A stretch of DNA of 23,068 bases from JACCQS01 sp050999295. Lineage in GTDB: Bacteria > Actinomycetota > Actinomycetes > Mycobacteriales > Geodermatophilaceae. Position 1 is the first letter of the stretch, and every line of letters begins with the position of its first letter. The stretch lies in contig JBPCPI010000262.1 of NCBI GenBank assembly GCA_050999295.1, positions 1-23,068 on the forward strand, read 5' to 3'. The translations under genes were made by a program, and so were the position numbers. The notes under the pieces were generated by a model. The model saw nothing but the letters and a program-made list of their open reading frames with translations. It did no database searches and had not been told where the DNA came from. Positions 16,792-22,555 of this stretch are shown in pieces.

Positions 16792-17144
16792 CCCCATTGG
16801 AACGGCTTCGCACGCTGTGCCTGTCCTTGCCGGAGGCCACGGAGCGACTCAGCCACGGGGAGCCGACCTGGTTCGTACAGGACAAGAAGGTCTTCGTGAT
16901 GTTCGCCGATCGCCATCATGACGACCGGCTCGGGTTCTGGTGCGCCGCTCCTCCAGGCGAGCAGGAGGCGCAGGTGGCCGCAGCGCCCCTGCGGTTCTTC
17001 CGACCCCCCTACGTCGGGGGACGAGGGTGGCTCGGTGTCTGGCTCGACGTCCCGGTCGACTGGTCCGAGATCGAGGAGGTCGTGCGGGATGCCTACCGGC
17101 AGATCGCCCCCAAGCGACTTGCACTCGCCCTGGACACCAGCTGA
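16788..17144 (+). CDS. MmcQ/YjbR family protein
   Basis: This 118-residue protein resembles the MmcQ/YjbR family (DUF419), small proteins with a CyaY-like fold and no settled function, sometimes linked to DNA binding. Recognisable features are the N-terminal LERLRTLCLSLPEATERLSHGEPTWFV, then KKVFVMF, and a C-terminal DWSEIEEVVRDAYRQIAPKRLA helix. The GTG start at 16788 overlaps the stop of the AhpD-like gene (GTGA), and an in-frame start further upstream has no family similarity. This gene ends the tightly coupled run that began at rsmH. No terminator with a T-run is seen in the 57 nt before the convergent gene. Confidence 0.8.
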   Translation: MTPLERLRTLCLSLPEATERLSHGEPTWFVQDKKVFVMFADRHHDDRLGFWCAAPPGEQEAQVAAAPLRFFRPPYVGGRGWLGVWLDVPVDWSEIEEVVRDAYRQIAPKRLALALDTS

Positions 17145-17201
17145 TGCTCATCGTGTTGGGCGGGCTGCCGGCACCGCGAGGGGCTGCGCGCGAGCTTCTG
17201 G

Positions 17202-17612
17202 CTACTCGTCCCTCGGCCGGTCGCCTTGGGCATCGCTCTCCCCATGCCGCCAGAAGGACAGGCCGCACTCCTCGCACGAATCGTACGACTCCGGTCCCCA
17301 CACGAAGTCATCGCACGCGCCGCCGTCGTCGTCGTCCTGCAAATCGAAGTAGAAGCCGGCTGCGGCCAGTTCGTCCAACTGCACGGCGATGACCTCCGCC
17401 GGGCGAAACCGGCCGGACCAGAACGCCCGCTTCACCGTCGCCACGAGCATGGCCGAGCCCCCGTCGCCGGGCTCGGGCAAGAGTCGGTAGCCGACGGCGG
17501 CCAGGGCATCCAGTTGTTGCCTGACGACCTGCGCCGGCGCCAGCCGCCCGGTCCGCAGAGTCGCCTTGGTCGCGCCGAGCATCACCTCGGCGGGTGTCGG
17601 CGGCTGGGTCAC
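17202..17612 (-). CDS. Small hypothetical protein with an internal duplication and Cys-containing acidic tail
   Basis: This 136-residue protein is not recognised. It contains two copies of a roughly 30-residue helical unit: ATKATLRTGRLAPAQVVRQQ followed by LDALAAVGYRLL, and ATVKRAFWSGRFRPAEVIAV followed by QLDELAAAGFYFDL. They share the pattern GR(L/F)xPAxVxxxQLDxLAAxG(Y/F). The C-terminal tail is acidic (DDDD, then CDDF) with a CEEC motif and a histidine nearby, which might bind a metal. The GTG at 17612 is chosen because it precedes PPTPAEVML, just before the first unit, with GAGG about 11 nt upstream. GTG 17636 is an alternative. It is the only minus-strand gene inside the dcw cluster, convergent to the ftsQ run and divergent from ftsZ. 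Clean repeat structure makes a real gene likely. Confidence 0.6.
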   Translation of the reverse strand: MTQPPTPAEVMLGATKATLRTGRLAPAQVVRQQLDALAAVGYRLLPEPGDGGSAMLVATVKRAFWSGRFRPAEVIAVQLDELAAAGFYFDLQDDDDGGACDDFVWGPESYDSCEECGLSFWRHGESDAQGDRPRDE

Positions 17613-17730
17613 GGCGTTAGTTTCCTCTGTGGACACTCGACCGCCAACCCCTGGTGTATTTCTGCAGCCTCTCGGCGCGCCTGCCAGGTGGTATCCCGGC
17701 TCGTCGCTTACCGTTTTCGGAGACGACAGG

Positions 17731-17759
17731 TTGACATAACTATAAGCCTTCAGTAGAGG
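17731..17759 (+). promoter_or_regulatory. ftsZ: Likely ftsZ promoter (TTGACA, 17 nt, TAGAGG)
   Basis: A perfect -35 hexamer TTGACA (17731-17736) is followed after 17 nt by TAGAGG (17754-17759), a weak -10, about 25 nt before the ftsZ GTG. The region is AT-richer than its surroundings. On the opposite strand TATAGT (17744-17739) could serve as a -10 for the minus-strand gene, overlapping this promoter, although no -35 goes with it. ftsZ needs its own promoter here, because a minus-strand gene separates it from the ftsQ run. Confidence 0.6.
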
Positions 17760-17783
17760 GTAAGACTCCAAGGGAGCGGCACC

Positions 17784-18938
17784 GTGACACCTCCACACAA
17801 CTATCTAGCCGTGATCAAGGTAGTCGGCATCGGTGGGGGCGGTGTGAATGCCGTCAACCGGATGATCGAGGTAGGTCTCAAGGGCGTCGAGTTCATTGCC
17901 ATCAACACCGACGCCCAGGCTCTGCTGATGAGTGATGCCGACGTCAAGCTCGATGTGGGTCGGGAACTCACCAGAGGCTTGGGCGCCGGTGCGCTCCCCG
18001 AGGTCGGTCGTAAAGCCGCTGAGGACCATCGGGAGGAGATTGAGGAGGTCCTCAAGGGGGCTGACATGGTTTTCGTGACTGCCGGAGAGGGCGGCGGCAC
18101 GGGCACCGGCGGGGCGCCGGTCGTTGCCGGTATGGCCCGCAAGCTGGGCGCACTGACGATCGGCGTGGTCACCCGGCCGTTCTCCTTCGAGGGAAAACGC
18201 CGGGCGGTGCAGGCCGAGCAGGGCATCGCCGAACTCCGCAACGAGTGCGACACCTTGATCGTCATCCCCAACGACCGGTTGCTGCAGCTGGGAGATCGCA
18301 ACGTCAGCGTAATGGACGCCTTCCGGACTGCGGATCAGGTGCTGCTATCCGGTGTTTCTGGCATCACCGATCTGATCACCACGCCCGGCCTGATCAACCT
18401 GGACTTCGCCGATGTGAAAGCGGTGATGTCCGGCGCGGGCTCCGCACTCATGGGGATCGGCAGTGCCCGCGGCGACAACCGAGCCCTGGCCGCAGCCGAA
18501 CAGGCCATCGCCAGTCCATTGCTGGAGGCCTCGATGGAGGGTGCGCACGGGGTCCTGCTGTCCATCTCGGGCGGTTCGGACCTCGGCTTGTTCGAGATCA
18601 ACGAGGCGGCCTCGCTGGTCGCGGACGCTGCGCACCCGGACGCAAACATCATCTTCGGAGCGGTGATCGACGACGCTCTCGGTGACGAGGTGCGGATCAC
18701 GGTCATCGCGGCCGGGTTCGACGGCGGAACGCCGACGTACAAGAAGGCCGATCCGTCGGTGCCGGCCGAAGGCACTTCGGAGACGCCGCATGCTGCGCTC
18801 AACGGCTCGACTTTCTCCTATGGCAGTCGCGAGCCGTCGCCGCAGGCTCCGTCGCCGATGACTGTGCCGCCCTCGGGGCGTCCACTGGCCGCCGAGGACT
18901 TCGATGACGACCTCGACATCCCGGAGTTCCTACGCTGA
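17784..18938 (+). CDS. ftsZ: Cell division GTPase FtsZ
   Basis: FtsZ, 384 residues, is the tubulin-like GTPase that forms the Z ring. The protein opens with NYLAVIKVVGIGGGGVNAVN and INTDAQAL. The GTP-binding signature GGGTGTG is at 103-109, and the T7 synergy loop NLDFADVKAVM follows. A flexible linker of about 60 residues leads to the C-terminal peptide DDDLDIPEFLR, which binds SepF and other partners. The GTG at 17784 has AGGGAG about 9 nt upstream. The stop codon lies at the left edge of a 48-bp tandem duplication, and a pgeF-frame ATG (18904) lies inside the ftsZ 3' end. The core is fully conserved. Confidence 0.98.
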   Translation: MTPPHNYLAVIKVVGIGGGGVNAVNRMIEVGLKGVEFIAINTDAQALLMSDADVKLDVGRELTRGLGAGALPEVGRKAAEDHREEIEEVLKGADMVFVTAGEGGGTGTGGAPVVAGMARKLGALTIGVVTRPFSFEGKRRAVQAEQGIAELRNECDTLIVIPNDRLLQLGDRNVSVMDAFRTADQVLLSGVSGITDLITTPGLINLDFADVKAVMSGAGSALMGIGSARGDNRALAAAEQAIASPLLEASMEGAHGVLLSISGGSDLGLFEINEAASLVADAAHPDANIIFGAVIDDALGDEVRITVIAAGFDGGTPTYKKADPSVPAEGTSETPHAALNGSTFSYGSREPSPQAPSPMTVPPSGRPLAAEDFDDDLDIPEFLR

Positions 18939-19028
18939 CCCCAGCCAAGGCCGGGGCGGGGCTTCGCCTGGCCGCTCGACCGCTGACCCCAGCCAAGGCC
19001 GGGGCGGAGCTTCGCCTGGCCGCTCGAC
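18933..19028 (+). repeat. 48-bp tandem duplication at the ftsZ-pgeF junction
   Basis: Copies at 18933-18980 and 18981-19028 differ at one base only (GGCGGGGC versus GGCGGAGC). Copy 1 begins in the last ftsZ codon and includes its TGA. The unit is a multiple of three, so the pgeF frame stays open and would encode ADPSQGRGGASPGRST twice. Each copy can fold into a GC-rich stem (GGCC with GGCC, GGCG with CGCC, loop GGGCTT) but has no T-run. Confidence 0.9.
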
Positions 19029-19041
19029 TGAGACGGCAGTA

Positions 19042-19746
19042 GTGACGCGGGTACGGCGGGTCGTCACCTCGCGGCAAGGAGGGGCGAGCCGGACGCCGTA
19101 CGACACGTTCAACCTCGGGGCGAATGTGGGAGATGAGGCGACGACGGTTGAGCGCAATCGAGCCCGGCTGGCAGCCGAACTAGGCCTTGACCGCGGGAGC
19201 TTCGCCTGGATGCACCAGGTCCACGGCGACGACGTGACCATCATTCGATCCTCCCCACCGTCCCGGGTCCCGGTCTGTGACGCGCTGGTCACCGACACTC
19301 CCGGCCTCGCCCTGGTGGTCCTGGTTGCCGACTGCGTTCCGGTCCTGCTGGCCGATGCACAGGCCGGGATCATCGGAGCTGCGCACGCCGGGCGCGAGGG
19401 AGTCCGTAAACATGTCGTGACCAGGACGGTCGAAGCGATGGCTGAGCTGGGTGCCGATCCTCGCGGGTTGGACGTTCTGCTCGGCCCGGCCATCTGCGGT
19501 CGCTGTTATGAGGTGTCCCAGGAGCTGGCCGATCAGGTCGAAACGGCTGCCCGGGGCGGGGCGAGCCGGACGCGGACCGGCGCGCCCGCCTTGGACCTGC
19601 GCGCTGCCCTGACCGGCGAGCTCGATCGGGTCGGCGTGGGACAGGTGGTGAGCGATCCGCGATGCACCGCCGAGGACCCGGCGCTGTTCAGCCATCGCAG
19701 GGACGGGGTCACCGGGCGTCAGGCCGGTGTCGTCTGGCTCTCCTGA
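19042..19746 (+). CDS. pgeF: Polyphenol oxidase/laccase-domain family protein PgeF (YlmD/YfiH)
   Basis: PgeF, 234 residues from this start, belongs to the DUF152 laccase-domain family. In E. coli it hydrolyses UDP-MurNAc-L-Ser, removing mis-made peptidoglycan precursors, which fits its place after ftsZ. Zinc-site residues are His61 (MHQVHGDDV), Cys98 (VADCVPVLLAD) and His115 (AAHAGREG). DTFNLGANVGD, VCDALVTD and GPAICGRCYEVS are also standard. GTG 19042 is chosen because family proteins begin near VTRVRRVVTS. An in-frame ATG at 18904 has GAGG 6 nt upstream, overlaps ftsZ, and would add 46 residues including the duplicated 16-residue unit, so the true start is uncertain. Confidence 0.93.
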   Translation: MTRVRRVVTSRQGGASRTPYDTFNLGANVGDEATTVERNRARLAAELGLDRGSFAWMHQVHGDDVTIIRSSPPSRVPVCDALVTDTPGLALVVLVADCVPVLLADAQAGIIGAAHAGREGVRKHVVTRTVEAMAELGADPRGLDVLLGPAICGRCYEVSQELADQVETAARGGASRTRTGAPALDLRAALTGELDRVGVGQVVSDPRCTAEDPALFSHRRDGVTGRQAGVVWLS

Positions 19747-19766
19747 ACGCCGAGGCCAGGCTCGCC

Positions 19767-20453
19767 GTGGTGCGTGCCAGGATCGAGGCCGCCTGCGCCA
19801 TGGCCGGACGCGATCCGGCTGACGTCACCCTGGTGGCCGTGAGCAAGGGAGTAGCCGCCGCTCAGGTCACCGAGATGTTGGAGTTGGGCGTGGTCGATAT
19901 CGGCGAGAACAAAGTCCAGGAAGCCGTAGCCAAGGCAGCCGAGATCTCGGCGACGACCACCGGAAGGACCCCGCGGTGGCATTTCATCGGACAGCTGCAG
20001 CGCAACAAGGCGCGCGCCGTCGCCGATTTCGCCGCAATGGTGCACTCGGTCGATCGCCAAGCGCTAGTCACGGCCCTGGATCGCGCCGCCGAACAGCGCA
20101 GCCAACCTCTGGACGTGTTGCTGCAGATCGATCTGGATCCCGACCCCGACCCAGCCCGCGGTGGGGTTCGCCCAGCCGATCTGGCGGCTCTGGTGGACCT
20201 CGTTCTCGCGGCGCAACACCTGAACCTGCGTGGGGTGATGACCGTGGCACCGCCTGCCGTGGATCCGCGGAGTTCCTTCGACAGGCTGGTCAGCTATTCC
20301 CAGTCACTGCAAGCGATCCAGCCGATGGCAACAGTTGTCTCAGCCGGCATGAGTGGCGACCTTGAGGCTGCTATCTCGGCCGGCGCCACGCACGTGCGTG
20401 TCGGAACGGCGTTGTTCGGAGCCCGGAAGCTAGCCTCCGAACACCAGACTTGA
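19767..20453 (+). CDS. yggS: YggS-family pyridoxal-phosphate homeostasis protein
   Basis: This is a YggS/PLPBP-family protein, 228 residues from this start, a fold-type III PLP protein without known enzyme activity that keeps PLP balanced. The PLP lysine lies in VAVSK (Lys27 here). GENKVQEA, WHFIGQLQRNKA, HSVDR, RGVMTVAP and AGMSGDLEAAISAGATHVRVGTALFGAR are hallmark stretches. The start is uncertain. GTG 19767 has AGG 6 nt upstream but shortens the first helix. A CTG at 19743 overlapping the pgeF stop, or an ATG at 19662 inside pgeF, would lengthen it. It lies between pgeF and sepF as in other actinobacteria. Confidence 0.94.
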   Translation: MVRARIEAACAMAGRDPADVTLVAVSKGVAAAQVTEMLELGVVDIGENKVQEAVAKAAEISATTTGRTPRWHFIGQLQRNKARAVADFAAMVHSVDRQALVTALDRAAEQRSQPLDVLLQIDLDPDPDPARGGVRPADLAALVDLVLAAQHLNLRGVMTVAPPAVDPRSSFDRLVSYSQSLQAIQPMATVVSAGMSGDLEAAISAGATHVRVGTALFGARKLASEHQT

Positions 20454-20481
20454 GCACAGATCGACGGAGAGGGTTGTCCCG

Positions 20482-21030
20482 ATGGCCGGAGCCATGCGCA
20501 AGATGGGCGTTTACCTCGGTCTCGTCGAGGATGACGACCGTGGCGAGTACGACCCGTACTCCGATGAGCGCTACGACGGGTACGACGGTTACGCCGAGGA
20601 CGCGCCCGGTCATCCGGCCGCGACAACCGATGTGGACCGCGCCAGGCCCCCGCGTCGGAGCGCTCCTGCCGTGATCGGCCCCGGAGGTCCGCTGGCGGCC
20701 GGCGGAGTGGCCCTGCGTGAGCGGCCGAGTTCGACCTCGCCGGCCGCTGCTGAGTATCGGATAACGACGCTGCATCCGCGTACCTACAACGAGGCCCGCA
20801 CGATTGGGGAGCATTTCCGCGACGGCGTTCCGGTGATCATGAACCTCAGCGAGATGGACGACTCGGACGCGAAGCGACTCGTTGACTTCGCGGCCGGGCT
20901 GTCCTTCGGGCTGCGAGGTAGCATCGAACGAGTAACGAACAAGGTTTTCCTGATCTCCCCGCAGAACGTGTCCGTCACAGCAGAGGACAAGGCGCGGCTC
21001 AAGCAGAACGCGTTCTTCAATCAGAGCTGA
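20482..21030 (+). CDS. sepF: SepF, FtsZ membrane anchor and ring regulator
   Basis: SepF, 182 residues, tethers FtsZ to the membrane in actinobacteria, which lack FtsA. The N-terminal amphipathic segment AMRKMGVYLGLVEDDD is the membrane-targeting helix. A Tyr/Asp-rich then Pro/Ala-rich linker (about 18-90) follows, and the globular SepF domain is at about 91-178. It carries TLHPRTYNEARTIGEHFRDG, VIMNLSEMDDSDAKRLVDFAAGL and KVFLISPQNVSV. The ATG at 20482 follows GGAGAGG at about 10 nt. An internal ATG at codon 5 is possible. The gene lies 28 nt after yggS. Confidence 0.96.
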   Translation: MAGAMRKMGVYLGLVEDDDRGEYDPYSDERYDGYDGYAEDAPGHPAATTDVDRARPPRRSAPAVIGPGGPLAAGGVALRERPSSTSPAAAEYRITTLHPRTYNEARTIGEHFRDGVPVIMNLSEMDDSDAKRLVDFAAGLSFGLRGSIERVTNKVFLISPQNVSVTAEDKARLKQNAFFNQS

Positions 21031-21104
21031 CGCGTGGTGACGGGTTGACGGCGTTCAGCACGCAATGGTCGGCCGATCAGCCAGCACTCTCGAGGGGCGA
21101 AGAC

Positions 21105-21206
21105 ATGCCGAGAGGGCGGGAGCATCGACCGAGCGCAAGCGAGGGAGGAGGAGCGGACCGTCCGGTGAGCGAAGCGAGCGAGGCGAGCGAGGCTGAACGC
21201 CAGTGA
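21105..21206 (+). CDS. Putative 33-codon ORF coupled to yggT
   Basis: The ATG at 21105 has GAGGGG about 7 nt upstream. Its frame encodes 33 residues, starting MPRGREHRPSASEGGG and ending VSEASEASEAERQ, and stops at TGA 21204-21206. The stop overlaps the yggT GTG as GTGA. The last part is built from three 9-bp repeats read as Ser-Glu-Ala. It may be translated and feed ribosomes into yggT, or the frame may be open only because the repeat lacks stops. No homologue is recognised. Confidence 0.35.
   Translation: MPRGREHRPSASEGGGADRPVSEASEASEAERQ
21167..21193 (+). repeat. Three tandem 9-bp units GAGCGARGC
   Basis: GAGCGAAGC, GAGCGAGGC and GAGCGAGGC follow one another without gaps. A related GAGCGCAAGCGAG stretch lies at 21131-21143. 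The tract makes up much of the 172-nt sepF-yggT spacer, which otherwise holds no clear promoter or terminator. Confidence 0.8.
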
Positions 21207-21493
21207 GCATCCTCTGGCAGGTCGTTGCCTTCGTGTTGCTGCTGTTCATGCTGCTGCTGCTGGCGCGCTTGGTGATGGACTGGGTGATGATGTTCTCCCG
21301 CGGCTGGCGCCCTGGTGGTGGCGCCGCCGCGAGCCTGGAAGTCATCTATTCCACGACCGATCCACCACTGAAACTACTACGCAGAGTGCTGCCCCCACTG
21401 AACCTGGGCTCGGTCAAGCTGGACCTCGGGTTTATGGTTCTACTGATCGTGGTGTTCGTGTTGCGACAATTCACCCTGTCGCTGGCGTACTGA
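21203..21493 (+). CDS. YggT family membrane protein
   Basis: This 96-residue membrane protein belongs to the YggT family, found beside sepF and divIVA in many Gram-positive bacteria. It has two hydrophobic segments (about 4-26 and 74-95) and the family phrase VIYSTTDPPLKLLRRVLPPLNLGSVKLDLGF between them. Its role is not established. Context suggests division or polar growth. The GTG at 21203 overlaps the stop of the preceding 33-codon ORF and has no clear ribosome-binding site of its own, which supports coupling. A 92-nt spacer follows before wag31, with no convincing promoter. Confidence 0.93.
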   Translation: MSILWQVVAFVLLLFMLLLLARLVMDWVMMFSRGWRPGGGAAASLEVIYSTTDPPLKLLRRVLPPLNLGSVKLDLGFMVLLIVVFVLRQFTLSLAY

Positions 21494-21585
21494 CGGTTTC
21501 CAACGATGCATTCTCAGGTACCCAGCTCCACTCAGTTCCAATACCTTGTTCAGTTCGGACCCGTAACCTCAGGAGTGATTGACCG

Positions 21586-22524
21586 ATGCCGCTGACTCCA
21601 GCCGACGTCCATAACGTCGTGTTCAAGAAGCCGCCCATCGGCAAACGAGGATATGACGAGGACGAGGTGGACGCCTTCCTCGATGTCGTCGAGGCCGAAC
21701 TGGCGCGGTTGATCGAGGAGAACGCCGAGCTGCGTGCCCTCGTTGACCGCGGTGGATCATCCGCCGCGAGCACCCGCGACGAGCGTTTCAGCAACGCACA
21801 GACCAGCACCAATCTCGCAGAGCCAGCACGTGCGGCCGCGCCACCCCCGCCCCCGCCGGCCGCCGCGCCCCCACCGCCGGCCCGCGGAACAGCGGCGGCG
21901 AGCCAGACCGGCCCGGTCGGTGGGAGCGACAGCGAGCGCACCTCCCGGGTACTGCAGCTGGCAACCGAGACCGCCGACCGGTACGTCGCCGAAGCGGCGG
22001 CCGAGGCCGAGCAGCTGCGTAGCACTGCCAAAGCGGAGAGCGATCGTCTAATGACCGAAGCTCGAACGAAGTCCGAGCGGATACTCAGCGACGCCAAGTC
22101 CCGAGCCGAGTCGATGGTCAGCGAGGCCAAGAACCGCGCCGAGACCATGGAGCGTGAGGCTCGCACGAAGGCCACCGCGATCACCCAGGACGTGGAGCGC
22201 AAGCAGGTCGAGACGCTGGCCGCTTTGGAAGAAAAGCGGGTGACGGCGGAGAAGAACATCGATCAGCTGCGCACCTTTGAGCGTGAGTACCGTTCCCGAT
22301 TGAAGTCCTACCTCGAGCTGCATCTGCGCGAGCTGAACGGCCGGGGCTCGGCCGAGCCGTCCGGACCTGCGGCCCGGCCGGGAGGTGCGGGCCACCCCGG
22401 CCAGCAAGGCAGCACGCAGGGCCAGCCGGTGGCGGCCGGCCAGAACCCCTTCGGCGGCGGCCGACCAAACCCTGGCGCGTCCAGCGGCGGTGCCGGCGAG
22501 CAGGGGTCCCGCGGCGGACACTGA
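21586..22524 (+). CDS. wag31: DivIVA-family polar growth protein Wag31
   Basis: This 312-residue DivIVA/Wag31 protein is a coiled-coil scaffold that gathers at curved membrane and directs polar wall growth in actinobacteria. The N-terminal membrane-binding domain (about 1-50) is MPLTPADVHNVVF followed by KKPPIGKRGYDEDEVDAFLD. A linker with two polyproline runs (about 85-105) follows. A long coiled coil (about 121-245) includes five consecutive 11-residue repeats at 146-200, for example TEARTKSERIL and SDAKSRAESMV. The tail is Gly/Gln/Pro-rich. The start has AGGAG about 11 nt upstream. The length fits actinobacterial family members. Confidence 0.96.
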   Translation: MPLTPADVHNVVFKKPPIGKRGYDEDEVDAFLDVVEAELARLIEENAELRALVDRGGSSAASTRDERFSNAQTSTNLAEPARAAAPPPPPPAAAPPPPARGTAAASQTGPVGGSDSERTSRVLQLATETADRYVAEAAAEAEQLRSTAKAESDRLMTEARTKSERILSDAKSRAESMVSEAKNRAETMEREARTKATAITQDVERKQVETLAALEEKRVTAEKNIDQLRTFEREYRSRLKSYLELHLRELNGRGSAEPSGPAARPGGAGHPGQQGSTQGQPVAAGQNPFGGGRPNPGASSGGAGEQGSRGGH

Positions 22525-22555
22525 GCCGACGTCCAGCGAACAGCGCTAGCCGCCG

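Noticed and set aside
17144..17392. 82-codon plus-strand frame starting in the YjbR-family stop codon (TGATG)
   Set aside because: The geometry looks coupled, but the product is Arg/Thr-rich noise antisense to a minus-strand gene with clear repeated units, which is the better coding candidate.
18933..19028. ftsZ-pgeF repeats as intrinsic terminators
   Set aside because: Each copy can form a GC-rich stem, but neither is followed by a T-run, and the downstream genes lie on the same strand close by.
21066..21079. Palindrome TGGTCGGCCGATCA after sepF as a terminator or operator
   Set aside because: It is short, has no loop and no T-run, and such GC palindromes occur often by chance at this composition.
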